A stretch of 59,609 nt of DNA from Candidatus Methylobacter favarea. GTDB taxonomy: Bacteria; Pseudomonadota; Gammaproteobacteria; Methylococcales; Methylomonadaceae. The stretch spans positions 1 to 59,609 of the forward strand of contig NZ_CADCXN010000045.1 in the NCBI RefSeq assembly GCF_902806695.1. The letters are read 5' to 3'. Of the stretch, positions 8,631-19,500 are shown piece by piece; within the stretch, counting starts at the first letter, position 1, and each line of letters starts with the position of its first letter. A program made the translations under genes and the position numbers. The notes under the pieces were generated by a model. It was not told the DNA's origin, searched no databases, and saw nothing but the letters and a program-made list of their open reading frames with translations.

Positions 8631-10112
8631 TCAAAAAAATAGTTGTAAACGGCTTTGAACAAGACTTTCAGTGTCCCTGTCGCCTCTCAAAATCGTGCCT
8701 CCATCAAAACTGGTTTGCGAGTAATCAACCTGGGCTTTTATGTGCTTATTCAGATACCAATTCAGACCGACTTCCCAGGAACTGGCCTTGCGGGCAGAAT
8801 TATCCAGGCTGGCAAACCCGGCAAAAACGACGTCCTCCACATTTAATTCATTGTAACGGGCAGCAACTTCGAATGCGCCCCATTTGCCCTTAAACGGATT
8901 AAAGTCATTGTAGGGTTTAACGCTGACGCCGTTCTGCCACGTGGGGTAATTACTGAGGTAATTGTGCAGCTCACCGGTGAGTACGTACGAGGCGGCTATT
9001 TGCCAGGCGCTGTTATCGATACGCGCTGCTTGACCCGCCCCATTCTTGACCTCCTGAGATGTCAGGACATATTCACCTAATAATCCAAAAGAATCCCAGC
9101 TATAGTACAATTGTGGCGCAATACGGTATCTGTCGCCATTCGCTACCACGGTACCGTCATAATTGAAAAATACTTGCCGTCCAGCGCTTCTAAATTTTTG
9201 GCTCGCTAAAGAGCCGCTCTGATCACCCGAGGTTGCTGCAATACCGATTCTTAAATCGCGCAATCCCTCTACTTCGGTACGATTAAAGGGTGCCAGAAAA
9301 ACACGGCCAAAAAACTCTTTATCGTCCGATGGATCGAGATTGGCGGCATCACCACAGCAATCCTTTACGCCGTTACCCACACCGACTTCATACTCCACTA
9401 AGCCTGAACTGATATCGCCGTAAAATTGAATGCCGTTATCACGGTCTGGAACCAGATTTTCGACCAAGCTGCGTTCTACAAAAGTAAGAAATGGTGCGCC
9501 GTTAAAATGCTCAAGGCCGAACGGTACCAAAAAACGCCCGCCGCGGATCGCTAGTTCCGGCATTAATCTATAGCTAATCATTGCGTCAAGCAACTGTGCG
9601 TTGCCGCCGCCAAACTCTGTCTGAAAAAAGTAATCGAAGTTTTTGTACAGCTTGCCGAGTAACAGCAATCTCGCCCGACGCAGTTCAAAAGTATCGTCAG
9701 TAACCGGCGTGGCATCACTTTTATCATCTTGAAAAAATCGGGAGTCAGCCTGGATTAACCCACGTAGTTGTAAAGAAAAATCCTTGTCGGCTGATTCAAA
9801 CTTAAAACCATTGCGGCTGACATCGTATGTGGGTGATTTTTTCGCAGCTTCCGCTGTATCTTCCCTATCAATTTCCCCTTGTCTTTGCAAAATCTTTACT
9901 TGTTGATCCAAATGATGAAGGGTTTCATCAACAGGCGCCGGGTTGCTTTCAGAAGCACTCAAACGTTTTTCAAGCAGCAGTATGCGCCGCTCCAGCGCAT
10001 TGATTTTGGCATCCTTGTCCAATTCGGTAGCGGCTTCAACCGGTTGAAGGCTATTGACGCCTAATAAGCTGTTAATGGCTGCGGACAGCACTAAAACCTT
10101 TGTTCTTTTCAT
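8631..10112 (-). CDS. OprP/OprO-like anion-selective outer-membrane porin
   Basis: A 493-residue outer-membrane protein. It has a signal peptide (MKRTKVLVLSAAINS, cleavage near residue 25) and a short coiled-coil segment (KINALERRILLLEKRL, about residues 36-51) as in the trimerising N-terminus of OprP. It continues into a beta-barrel with alternating aromatic strands and ends in a terminal phenylalanine (LQLFF). It belongs to the phosphate-selective porin O/P family. Placed between cysA and ssuE on the same strand, it more likely passes sulfate or sulfonates than phosphate; that specificity is inferred from position only. Start chosen at MKRTK after GGGAG; an ATG 18 bases upstream is weaker. 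Confidence 0.85.
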   Translation of the reverse strand: MKRTKVLVLSAAINSLLGVNSLQPVEAATELDKDAKINALERRILLLEKRLSASESNPAPVDETLHHLDQQVKILQRQGEIDREDTAEAAKKSPTYDVSRNGFKFESADKDFSLQLRGLIQADSRFFQDDKSDATPVTDDTFELRRARLLLLGKLYKNFDYFFQTEFGGGNAQLLDAMISYRLMPELAIRGGRFLVPFGLEHFNGAPFLTFVERSLVENLVPDRDNGIQFYGDISSGLVEYEVGVGNGVKDCCGDAANLDPSDDKEFFGRVFLAPFNRTEVEGLRDLRIGIAATSGDQSGSLASQKFRSAGRQVFFNYDGTVVANGDRYRIAPQLYYSWDSFGLLGEYVLTSQEVKNGAGQAARIDNSAWQIAASYVLTGELHNYLSNYPTWQNGVSVKPYNDFNPFKGKWGAFEVAARYNELNVEDVVFAGFASLDNSARKASSWEVGLNWYLNKHIKAQVDYSQTSFDGGTILRGDRDTESLVQSRLQLFF

Positions 10113-10166
10113 GGGGTTTCTCCCTGGCAACAGAACCGCCGGTTGTCCGGTAAATTCCTTTAAGAA

Positions 10167-11210
10167 TTAATGAAACCAATGCGCGTGGCGTATCCGCAGC
10201 TCAACCTTGTCGCCTTTACTCAATTGCAAACGCTTGAACTGATCATTGGGCATTTCCGCATAAACGGCTGCATTGGAATCAGATGAGCCGTTTTTAATCA
10301 ACTCAATGCGAATCAATGAACCTAAATGTTGCCAGTTTTTCAAGGTTACAAACGCATCGTTATCGGCTGTTGATTTTTGAATAACAATATCATGAGGACG
10401 AACATGCGCAATCTTGCCTTCCTGGTGAGGAGTCAATAGTCCTGCTGCTTCCAGCCAGTCGGTACCCTGCTCGTCCAGATCAAAAACATTGGTCTGGCCG
10501 ATAAACTGCGAAACAAAAGCATTGGCAGGATGATCATAAATATCACTGGGTGAACCTTGCTGTTCGATGCGTCCGTTATTAAGTACGACAACTCGATTGG
10601 CCACTTCCATGGCTTCTTCCTGATCGTGGGTAACAAAAACGCTGGTGACATTCAATTCATGATGCAGGTTGCGCAGCCAGAACCGCAAATCCTTTCGTAC
10701 GCTAGCATCGAGCGCGCCAAACGGCTCATCCAGCAATAATACTGACGGTTCAACCGCCAATGCCCGGGCCAGTGCGATGCGCTGCCGTTGCCCGCCGGAA
10801 AGCTGATCGGGAAACCGGTCATTGAGCCAATCCAGTTGCACCAATTCCAGCAGAGCATGAACTTTTTTAACGATTCCGGCTTCACTCGGTCTTTCCTTGC
10901 GCGGCTTGACTCTCAAGCCAAACGCCACGTTATCCAACACGGTCATATGCCGGAACAAGGCATAATGCTGAAACACAAAACCGATATGACGATTTTTGAC
11001 CGGTTTATCGGTGACCTTGTCGCCTTTTAAAAAGACATCGCCTTGATCGGCTTGTTCGAGACCGGCAATGATGCGCAGTAAAGTGGTTTTACCGCAACCG
11101 GAAGGCCCCAATAAGGCCACCAATTCACCTTCTGGAATGTCAAGATTGATATCGTCGAGCGCGGTAAACGCGCCGAAATTTTTACTGATATGGCTTACGC
11201 TAATACTCAT
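10167..11210 (-). CDS. cysA: sulfate/thiosulfate ABC transporter ATP-binding protein
   Basis: A 347-residue ATPase of the sulfate importer. Walker [10 protein letters not shown] at residues 35-43, signature LSGGQRQR, Walker [12 protein letters not shown] and a C-terminal TOBE-like regulatory domain with VRPHDI are all visible. The ABC core is typical of CysA (E. coli 365 residues). It follows cysW by about 30 bases within sbp-cysT-cysW-cysA, the standard set for importing sulfate or thiosulfate. Confidence 0.95.
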   Translation of the reverse strand: MSISVSHISKNFGAFTALDDINLDIPEGELVALLGPSGCGKTTLLRIIAGLEQADQGDVFLKGDKVTDKPVKNRHIGFVFQHYALFRHMTVLDNVAFGLRVKPRKERPSEAGIVKKVHALLELVQLDWLNDRFPDQLSGGQRQRIALARALAVEPSVLLLDEPFGALDASVRKDLRFWLRNLHHELNVTSVFVTHDQEEAMEVANRVVVLNNGRIEQQGSPSDIYDHPANAFVSQFIGQTNVFDLDEQGTDWLEAAGLLTPHQEGKIAHVRPHDIVIQKSTADNDAFVTLKNWQHLGSLIRIELIKNGSSDSNAAVYAEMPNDQFKRLQLSKGDKVELRIRHAHWFH

Positions 11211-11243
11211 GATGGGTTTCTCATAAATGGTTGATTGCTTGCG

Positions 11244-12125
11244 CTATTCCCCCGCCGGTCGGGATGCTTTTAAAGCCTGACTTCGTTTCCATTCCAGGAT
11301 GGTTTTAAACACCAGGGTCACGATGGCCAGGGCTGCCAGCAGGGAAGCGCAGGCGAAGGCGCCGACGAAATCGTATTCGTTGTAACTGACTTCGACGTGC
11401 AGCGGCAGCGTGTTGGTGAGGCCGCGGATATGCCCGGACACCACCGAGACGGCGCCGAATTCGCCCATTGCCCTGGCGTTGCACAGCAGCACGCCGGTCA
11501 GCAGAGCCCATTTGATATTGGGCAAAGTAACTTTGAAAAAGGTTTGCCAGCCACTGGCGCCCAGCGATAAAGCCGCTTCCTCTTCTTCATGACCGATTTC
11601 CTGCATCAGCGGTATCAGTTCGCGGGCAACAAATGGAAAGGTCACAAACAAGGTGGCCAGAATTATCCCCGGCACTGCGAAAATGATCTTGATGTCATGT
11701 TCGGAGAGCCAGGGCCCGAGCCAACCCTGGGCGCCAAAAATCAGCACATAAATAAGACCTGCAATTACCGGCGATACCGAAAACGGCAGATCAATCAGCG
11801 TAATCAGCAGGCTTTTTCCGCGAAATTCAAAGCGGGCTATCGCCCAGGCCGCAGAAACGCCGAATACGGTTGTCAGCGGCACCGTGATCACTGCAACCAA
11901 CACCGTCAGCCGCATCGCTGCCAGGGCGTCGGGATGAGTCAGACTGGCGCTGTAGGTCGACCAGCCCTTGGCAAAGGCTTCAATCAGCACTGTCGCCAGC
12001 GGCAACACCAGAAACATACCCATAATACCCAGGGTGAGTCCAATCAAGGCGTATCGAACCCAGTCCGGATCCGCTAACGTGAGCTTTTTTGAAGCAATAA
12101 AAGGAGTTGCAGAAATTGCATTCAT
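11244..12125 (-). CDS. cysW: sulfate ABC transporter permease CysW
   Basis: A 293-residue permease with six predicted membrane helices. The transport loop ([25 protein letters not shown]) and [20 protein letters not shown] are hallmarks of CysW. The start is the ATG giving MNAISATP; an upstream in-frame ATG at 12179 overlaps cysT and is not favoured. It pairs with CysT to form the inner-membrane channel for sulfate. The gap to cysT is about 10 bases. Confidence 0.95.
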   Translation of the reverse strand: MNAISATPFIASKKLTLADPDWVRYALIGLTLGIMGMFLVLPLATVLIEAFAKGWSTYSASLTHPDALAAMRLTVLVAVITVPLTTVFGVSAAWAIARFEFRGKSLLITLIDLPFSVSPVIAGLIYVLIFGAQGWLGPWLSEHDIKIIFAVPGIILATLFVTFPFVARELIPLMQEIGHEEEEAALSLGASGWQTFFKVTLPNIKWALLTGVLLCNARAMGEFGAVSVVSGHIRGLTNTLPLHVEVSYNEYDFVGAFACASLLAALAIVTLVFKTILEWKRSQALKASRPAGE

Positions 12126-12135
12126 AACGTATCTC

Positions 12136-12963
12136 TCACAGTTGTCCGGAACGGCGGCGTACCCACCATTGCAGTCCATTGATCAGTAACAGCAGCACAA
12201 ACGACAGGATCAGCATGGTCATACCGATGGCGGTTGCCCCGGCGTATTCGTATTGTTCCAGTTTGGTGATAATCAAAAGCGGCACGATTTCCGAGATATA
12301 AGGCATATTGCCGGCAATAAAAATCACCGAACCGTACTCGCCGACGCCGCGGGCAAAGGCCAGTGCAAAGCCGGTAATTGCTGCGGGCAGGATATTGGGC
12401 AGAATGACTTTGATAAACGCCTGTAGCCGGGTGGCGCCGAGGCTGGCTGCGGCTTCTTCCATCGCGGTATCCAATTCCTGCAGCACCGGCTCGATGGTGC
12501 GTACCACAAACGGCAGTCCGATAAAGATCAAAGCGACGACAATGCCCAGCGGCTTGTAAGCAATTTGTATTCCGAAGTTATCCATTACCAGTTTGCCAAC
12601 CCAGCCGTTAGCTTCGTAGATCGTTGCCAGCACGATACCGGCCACGGCAGTCGGCAAAGCGAAGGGCAGATCAATCAGCGCGTCGAGCAGCCGCTTGCCG
12701 GGAAACGTGTAGCGCACCAGCGACCAGGCGATGATAAAGCCGAACAGGGCGGCCACGGCGGCGGCAATCAGCGCCGACCCAAAACTGACGCGGAATGAAG
12801 CCTGCACACGGTGGTTACTCAGAATCGCCCAGTACTCGTCGAGGCTTAGCTGCATCGATTTCAACAGCAGCGCGCTGAGCGGAATCAGCACAACCAGGGC
12901 CAGATAAACCAGGGTAAGGCCGATGGCCGGGCGAAATCCCGGCATGATGTTACTTTGGGGCAT
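12136..12963 (-). CDS. cysT: sulfate ABC transporter permease CysT (CysU)
   Basis: A 275-residue permease of the sulfate importer with six hydrophobic helices, the loop [26 protein letters not shown] and the segment [17 protein letters not shown] that separates CysT from ModB. E. coli CysT has 277 residues. It is located between the binding-protein gene sbp and cysW; the ribosome site is weak, so coupling to sbp translation is possible. Confidence 0.95.
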   Translation of the reverse strand: MPQSNIMPGFRPAIGLTLVYLALVVLIPLSALLLKSMQLSLDEYWAILSNHRVQASFRVSFGSALIAAAVAALFGFIIAWSLVRYTFPGKRLLDALIDLPFALPTAVAGIVLATIYEANGWVGKLVMDNFGIQIAYKPLGIVVALIFIGLPFVVRTIEPVLQELDTAMEEAAASLGATRLQAFIKVILPNILPAAITGFALAFARGVGEYGSVIFIAGNMPYISEIVPLLIITKLEQYEYAGATAIGMTMLILSFVLLLLINGLQWWVRRRSGQL

Positions 12964-13038
12964 GTTGGTAATCTTTTGTGTAGGTTGGGTGCCGGATGTT
13001 GGGTTAACGAAAAAGCCGTTAATCCAAGCTGCGCTATT

Positions 13039-14043
13039 TTAAGGCGCGTAGATCTGATCAAAGGTGCCGCCGTCATCGAAATGCTCTTTTTGCGCCTTTG
13101 ACCAGCCGCCAAATTTGTCCTTGACGGTAAACAGTTCCAGTTTCGGAAAGCGTTTCAAGTCTTCAGGGTCGGCATGTTCCCGCTGGTAGGGACGGTAAAA
13201 GTGTTTCGCAGCCAGTTTTTGCCCAACCGGCGAATACAGGTATTGCAGATAAGCCTCCGCCAGATCCTGAGTCTCGTTCTTTTTGACGATTTTCTCGACC
13301 ACAGCCACCGGCGTTTCGGCCAAAATGCTGACCGGCGGCACGACAATCTCGTATTTACCGGCGCCCTGTTCTTTAAGCGCCAGAAACGCTTCGTTTTCCC
13401 AAGCAATCAGCACATCGCCGATACCGCGCTGGATGAAAGTCGTCGTTGATCCGCGCGCGCCGGAGTCGAGCACGGGCACATTTTTGTACAGCTTTTTTAC
13501 AAACTCCCTGGCGGCATCCTTGCTGCCGAATTTCTGTTCCCCAAACGCCCAGGCGGCAAGATAGTTGTAGCGGGCGCCGCCTGAAGTTTTGGGGTTGGGA
13601 GTAATGACCGATACGCCTTCTTTCGCCAGATCGTCCCAGTTTTTAATGCCTTTGGGATTGCCCTGGCGCACTAAAAACACAATGGTAGAGGTATAAGGCA
13701 AACTGTTATTCGGAAAATGATTCTGCCAATTTTCAGGCAGCAACCGGGCTCGTTTCGCAATTTGATCTATATCGTAAGACAGCGCCAGGGTTACTACATC
13801 GGCTTCCAAACCGTCGATAACCGCTCTGGTCTGCTTGCCGCCGCCGCCGTGGGATTGTTGAACTTCGATGTCTTCTCCGGTTCTATCTTTCCAGTATTTA
13901 ATAAACTCCCGGTTGAAGTCCTGATACAGTTCCCGGGTCGGATCGTAGGATACATTGAGAATGGTTCGATCTGCCCAAGCCGTACCGCTTGACGCTAAGG
14001 TTAGGATCAGGAACAGTTGTTTTAATAATGTGGTAAATCTCAT
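13039..14043 (-). CDS. sbp: periplasmic sulfate-binding protein
   Basis: A 334-residue binding protein that presents sulfate to CysTWA. The signal peptide ([20 protein letters not shown], cleavage after AWA at about residue 24) is followed by [42 protein letters not shown] and [18 protein letters not shown], the sulfate-binding signatures of the Sbp/CysP family. The ATG follows GGAG by 5 bases. Longer in-frame starts to 14097 would spoil the signal peptide. The 220-base AT-rich gap before it may contain its own promoter. Confidence 0.95.
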   Translation of the reverse strand: MRFTTLLKQLFLILTLASSGTAWADRTILNVSYDPTRELYQDFNREFIKYWKDRTGEDIEVQQSHGGGGKQTRAVIDGLEADVVTLALSYDIDQIAKRARLLPENWQNHFPNNSLPYTSTIVFLVRQGNPKGIKNWDDLAKEGVSVITPNPKTSGGARYNYLAAWAFGEQKFGSKDAAREFVKKLYKNVPVLDSGARGSTTTFIQRGIGDVLIAWENEAFLALKEQGAGKYEIVVPPVSILAETPVAVVEKIVKKNETQDLAEAYLQYLYSPVGQKLAAKHFYRPYQREHADPEDLKRFPKLELFTVKDKFGGWSKAQKEHFDDGGTFDQIYAP

Positions 14044-14264
14044 GTTTTCTCCAAATGGAAGAGGTTTTATCTGCATGACTGTCATACGGCGATGCAATGG
14101 ATAGGGTATGCAAACTATTGAACTATCAAAAATGATATATTTAGATTTTTATATCTTTAAATTAGATAATGATGTTTTCGCAAGACACCAGAGCACAATG
14201 CGAACAGGCTTGATATTAGTATCCGGCAGAGCCGAATCATCCTTAGCCTCAGATATACAAACAC

Positions 14265-15782
14265 TTAGATGGGCTTGCCGTCGCCAAAGGCATTCAGGTT
14301 CACTTCAAAGTAAAAGAAATTGCTGGGTTCGGTGGTGAAAGGACCCGTAGTGGCTTTCGCCTGTGCCTTGGTAAAATCGCCCGGGGTAAAGCGGGCATAG
14401 CTCAGGCTCCAGTCTACAAACGGATTAAGTGTATGGCGAAGCCGAATATCGAATTCATGGCCCAGGAAGCTGCCGCTTTGACCTGTTAAATCGCGCAGGT
14501 TGGCCCTATTCCAGGCGTCGGTTTCGCTTTGTAGCCAGTAGGCGTTATAGCCGGTATCGATGCGGATATTCTTATAGGGGGTAAATTCCAGTCTGGCTTT
14601 AGGCGCATGAATATTATCCCAGGAGAAATAATCGTTGCGCGACCACGGCTGGTTGAAGCCGTAAAAAGCGTCGAAGCGCTCGTTGCTGCCGCTCGACGCA
14701 TTGCGGTTGGGGTCCTTGTCGCCAGTGCCGTAGCCGTAATACAAACTGGCCCGGGGCTTCCAGTCGTGGTCGAAGGTACGGCCTAGCTCCAGCGAGTAGG
14801 CCAGGGCATTATGGTGCAGCAGAAACTGTTTATTCTGGCCGTTTACTGTCCGGGTAACGCCAAAGCGGCCGAACTGTTTGTTGATGTCAGCATCGAAATC
14901 AAAGCCGCTACCGAAGAAACCATAAACCCTGAGGCCCGGCGCATAAATATCCATATCATTTTTGCGATTGGCGATAATTTTATTGTAAGGATCGCCATTT
15001 TGCTTGCGGCCCAGGAAGTAAGGCTGGATGGTGATGAATTCCGACCATTGCTTCAGGCTCAGCACGCCGCCGTAAACCCAGGTATCCTCGTCGGGCCGGT
15101 CGAAGTTGTACTTCAATCGCTCCACAGGCTGGAATGCAAAAGTGTCCAGATCCCAGTTGTTTTGCCGTTTGCCAAAGCGGATACGAAAGCCTTCGAAATT
15201 GTTGGTAGTATTGCGGAACTGGTTATTAGCAATGAGACGCCGATCCAGCAAGTCCAGATGCATGCGGCCGGCGCGGATGCTTAACGGACGGTTGTGACCC
15301 AGCAAGTTTTTAAAATACAACTCGGCGTAGCCCTGGATCAGTTCGAATTCGTTGACATCGGATACATTCCTTTCATAGAGGCCGTTATAGCTCCTGGAAT
15401 CCTGAAGTTCGACCGCAAAGCGCAGAGGATCAAGAATGTCTTTCACGCCAAGATAGGCGCGGGTTCTCAGCAGCCATAAATTGTCCGGCTCAGGGCGGAA
15501 CACAGTGCTGCTGTTGCTACCCGTAGGCGTCGGCCGATAATCATTTTCCCGGTACTCATAACGGCTGCGAAAATCCAGGCCGATATCCAGCCATTCGACA
15601 TCGCGGAATTGCTCGAACCGGGTTCTGCTCAAATTGCGCACATACGGCGGCGGATCGCTGACCGGCTCGGCGCGGTAGCCTTTGGTAGGACGATAGTAAT
15701 CTTCGGCCGTTGCAAGGCCTGGCCTGGCCAGCAGCAGTGCCAGGGCGGTTGCTGATATCAACTTGTAGAAATAAAGAGTCAT
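14265..15782 (-). CDS. AlgE-type (alginate export family) outer-membrane porin beside the sulfate transporter
   Basis: A 505-residue outer-membrane beta-barrel with a signal peptide (cleavage near ATA/EDY). The conserved core GRMHLDLLDRRLIANNQFRN, GLRVYGFFGS and DAWNRANLRDLTGQSG marks the alginate-export porin family. It is clearly paralogous to the porin at 26302-27804, sharing the order of these blocks. No alginate biosynthesis genes are present. Instead it precedes sbp-cysTWA and follows the YezD gene, so a role in sulfate or other oxyanion uptake is more likely than alginate secretion. The start at MTLYFYKL has an AAAGG upstream; an ATG 30 bases further upstream lacks one. Confidence 0.8.
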   Translation of the reverse strand: MTLYFYKLISATALALLLARPGLATAEDYYRPTKGYRAEPVSDPPPYVRNLSRTRFEQFRDVEWLDIGLDFRSRYEYRENDYRPTPTGSNSSTVFRPEPDNLWLLRTRAYLGVKDILDPLRFAVELQDSRSYNGLYERNVSDVNEFELIQGYAELYFKNLLGHNRPLSIRAGRMHLDLLDRRLIANNQFRNTTNNFEGFRIRFGKRQNNWDLDTFAFQPVERLKYNFDRPDEDTWVYGGVLSLKQWSEFITIQPYFLGRKQNGDPYNKIIANRKNDMDIYAPGLRVYGFFGSGFDFDADINKQFGRFGVTRTVNGQNKQFLLHHNALAYSLELGRTFDHDWKPRASLYYGYGTGDKDPNRNASSGSNERFDAFYGFNQPWSRNDYFSWDNIHAPKARLEFTPYKNIRIDTGYNAYWLQSETDAWNRANLRDLTGQSGSFLGHEFDIRLRHTLNPFVDWSLSYARFTPGDFTKAQAKATTGPFTTEPSNFFYFEVNLNAFGDGKPI

Positions 15783-15931
15783 GGTTAACCTTTGATAACT
15801 GGAAATTTTCATAAAGAAAGCAAATGATTGCTAATTAAAATAACTTCCGGTGATCCGGTCAGCTCGTTTTCAACTTGAAGATTTTCGCCGTTTTTACGGT
15901 AGAAATTAAATTTTTCTATATTTTCAGATAC

Positions 15932-16105
15932 TTACCTCACATCAAAGCGTATCTTTTCCTTGCGTTCGATTTGCACCACTTTGTTTTCATGAACAATAAT
16001 TTCAATTGAGCCAAAGCGGATTTCCTGTAAAATCTGGGAAATTTGATTGGCTAATTCAACTGTGTTCTGTTTTTTTTTAACCGTTCTATTGATGTCCGTT
16101 GCCAT
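15932..16105 (-). CDS. YezD-like small protein (DUF2292)
   Basis: A 57-residue open frame easily missed because of its size: ATG, GGAG 6 bases upstream and a TAA stop. The segment IRFGSIEIIVHENKVVQIER at residues 30-49 is the full hallmark of the YezD/DUF2292 family, which is commonly found beside sulfate-assimilation genes; its biochemical role is unknown. The N-terminal third is lysine-rich and encoded partly by an A9 tract. It is the first gene of the minus-strand sulfur locus, about 150 bases before the AlgE-type porin. Sequence and context agree well. Confidence 0.8.
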   Translation of the reverse strand: MATDINRTVKKKQNTVELANQISQILQEIRFGSIEIIVHENKVVQIERKEKIRFDVR

Positions 16106-16554
16106 GAAAATTCTCCGCTAATTATTTACTGATCATTAAACTCATTGCGCAAGCTTGATGACTGCTTTTTCTGCCACTGGAAAGGGATGTTAAAGCAAAC
16201 TTTTAATATTAATAAACGATATAATTCGATATTAATATCAGTTTATTAGAATTGTGAGAAATAGCCTGATACTCAATAGTCTTGCAAGGCAAGCACTATA
16301 AAGCCGGTTAGATCAGAACTTTAACGTCTGATCTTAAGCTTTCAAGATGGAAAAGATGCGCTTTAAAGAGCCGCTTCAGAATTGCGATACTTAATTAAAA
16401 TAATGAAGATTTGTTGCGGGTACCTGACTGTAGGTAAGCATGCTCCCTTCCATGGCAACTGGATATCCGCTTCCCGGCGGATATGACGAGCTTCGGTTAA
16501 TCTGACAAAGTAGAACTAATCAGCAAAAAATTAAAAGCTGTTTTTTTTAGCCGG
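16106..16554. other. intergenic region upstream of the sulfur locus and downstream of mfd
   Basis: No gene seen. The part nearest the YezD gene (16200-16260) is very AT-rich and contains a nested palindrome listed separately. The rest has no open frame with a credible start. A T8 run at about 16541-16548 follows weak dyad sequence close to the mfd stop on the opposite side; its terminator role is doubtful. Confidence 0.5.
16210..16248 (-). promoter_or_regulatory. nested inverted repeat upstream of the sulfur locus (candidate operator)
   Basis: TAATAAAC (16210-16217) is repeated in inverse as GTTTATTA (16241-16248), and between them lies the perfect 12-base palindrome GATATTAATATC (16228-16239). 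The element is about 105 bases upstream of the YezD start. It may be an activator or repressor site such as a CysB target, since CysB sites are AT-rich, but the consensus is too loose to name the protein. Confidence 0.35.
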
Positions 16555-19500
16555 CTATGCCGGTTCTAAAGTTAATTTTTCCAGCAATTCCCTGATAAAC
16601 TCCAGCTTCTGTTCCGTTGATTCAAACGGCCTTATAAATCTCAGCTTGTCGGCGCCATCGAATTTATAACACTGCGCCTGAGTCTGGATCAATGAAATCA
16701 ACTGTTCCGTATTGACTTCAGGTTCGGCTGTAAAGACTATGCGCCCGCCAGCGAGGCCGGCCTCTATTTTCCTGACGCCCAGTTTTTCGGCCTGCTGTTT
16801 TAATTCGGTAATGCTGAACAGGGTTTTGACCGGCTCCGGCAATAAGCCGAAACGGTCGATCATTTCTATCTGCAATTCGCGTAAATCGTCCTGGGTTTCA
16901 GCGCTGGCTATGCGTTTGTACAGCACCAGACGGGCGTGTATATCGGGCAGATAGTTTTCCGGAATCAGGGCCGGCGTTTGCAGATCGACTTCCGGCCCTT
17001 TATCCATAGGCGTTTCGAGTTCCGGCTGTTTGCCTGATTTTAAGGCATTGACGGCGCGCTCCAGCAATTCGGTATACAAGGTAAACCCGATTTCCTGAAT
17101 CTGCCCGCTTTGCTCATCGCCCAACAGTTCACCGGCGCCGCGAATTTCCATGTCATGCGACGACAGCATAAACCCCGCGCCCAGATCGCCGGAAGCTTCG
17201 ACAGCTTCCAGCCGTTTAACGGCGTCGCTGCTCATTAACGTTTTCGGCGGCACGATAAAATAGGCATAAGCCCGGTGATGAGAACGCCCTACCCGGCCGC
17301 GCAATTGATGCAATTGCGCGAGTCCCAGTTTGTCGGCGCGATTGATGACGATGGTATTGGCGCTGGGAATGTCGATGCCGCTTTCAATAATGGTGGAACA
17401 CAGCAACAGGTTGAAACGCTGGTGATAAAAATCCAGCATAATGCGTTCCAGCTCGCGTTCCGGCATTTGGCCGTGCGCCATTTCAAGGCGCGCTTCCGGC
17501 ACCAGCTTGCCAAGTTCCTGCGCCATTTTTTCCATGGATTTAACATCGTTGTGCAAAAAGAACACCTGTCCGCCGCGCTTGATTTCACGCAGACAGGCTT
17601 CCCTGATCTGCGCGTCCACCCATTCGCTGATAAAGGTTTTAATGGCGTGGCGATTAGGGGGCGGGCTGGCGATGATGGAAATGTCCCGTAAGCCGGACAT
17701 CGCCATATTCAAGGTGCGGGGAATGGGCGTCGCGGTCAGGGTCAGCATGTCCAGCTCGTTGCGCAATTTTTTGAAATGTTCCTTTTGCCGCACGCCGAAA
17801 CGGTGTTCTTCATCAATAATCACCAGCCCCAGCGCTTTGTATTTAATCTCCGGGGACAATAATTTATGGGTGCCGATAACAATATCGATTTTGCCCTGCT
17901 CGAGGTCAGTAGCAATCGCCTTTTGCTGCCTGGGCGAGATAAAACGCGAAGTCACTTCGATGCGCACCGGCCAGTCGGCAAAGCGGTCGCGGAAATTCTG
18001 GTAATGCTGCTGCGCCAGCAAGGTTGTCGGCACCAGTATCGCCACCTGTTTGCCGCTTTGCACGGCAATAAAGGCCGCGCGCATGGATACTTCGGTCTTG
18101 CCGAAACCGACATCGCCGCAGATCACCCGGTCCATGGGCTGGGGGCTGGCCATATCTTCGAGTATCACTTCAATCGCGGCCTGTTGGTCAGGCGTTTCTT
18201 CAAACGGAAACGCATCGGCAAAAGCCTGGTAATCGCTATCTGCAATAGTAAAGGCATGACCTTTTTTAAGCGCCCGTTTGGCATGGATTTCCAGCAGTTC
18301 CGCAGCCACATCCCTGATCCGCTCCATGGCTTTTTTCTTGGCCTTGCTCCACTGATCGCCGCCCAGTTTATGCAGCGGCGCATTTTCAGGGCTCATGCCC
18401 GTATAACGCCCTATTACATGCAATGATGAAACCGGCACATAAAGCTTGTCGTTATTGGCGTATTCCAGGGCCAGGAATTCAGCCGCTATGCCGCCGAACT
18501 TTAATGTCTGCAAACCCAGGTATCGGCCCACGCCGTGCTCCTGATGCACGACAGGCGCTCCTATCGTCAATTCATTGAGATTATTGACCATATTTTCCAG
18601 CTCACGCATGCCGGACTTGCGCCGCCTGCGCCGCTGCTGAACCTTTTCTCCTGAAAGCAGGCTTTCAGGGATAATCGCGATAGCAGGATTTTCCAGCCAT
18701 AAACCCTGATCCATAGGAGCGGCAAGGATGCAGGGCGATAGTTCGGATTTCAGGAACTGTTGCCAGTTGTCAAGCTGTTTGATTGAAATTTTGTGCTGCG
18801 TTAATTTTTCAATCAGGCCTTCCCTGTGCCCGGCGGATTCGGCGGTAAACAGGATTTTTCCTTGAAATTCACCGATAAACTGTTGCAGCTTGTGCGCCGG
18901 ATTTTTCAGTTTGGCATCGACAGTCAAATCAGGCAGAGGAAGGCAGTTGAAATCGCTGCCCCGGCTAGTAATGGTCTTTGCATTTTCAAGCGTAATGCGG
19001 GCAAATGGAGTGGTTCTTTGCAATAACTCATCAGCCGATAAAAATAATAAGTGCGGGTTCAGCAACGGCCGGTCAACATCGTATTTTCTTTGCTGAAAAC
19101 GATCCTCGGCTTCGGTATAAAAAGCCTGTGAAGTGGAGATGAAAGCTTCCGAAGTTACCAGGACCGCCGAAGGCGGCAAATAATCAAACAAGGTCGCGGT
19201 GCGCTCCACAAACAGCGGCAGATAATATTCAATACCGCCCGGCGTGATGCCTTTAGTGACATCATGGTATAGAGGGTTCTTTGGCGAAGTTTCAGGAAAA
19301 TTGTCCCTGAACGCCTGCCTGAAATGTTTAATAGATTCATCCGTAAACGGAAATTCCCGCGCCGGAAATAACTCAATCCGTTCACAGATATCCTGCGACC
19401 GCTGCGTTTCCGGTTCAAAGGTTCGAATAGACTCAACCTCATCATCGAATAATTCAATGCGAAAAGGCACTTTGCTGCCCATAGGAAACAGATCCACAAT

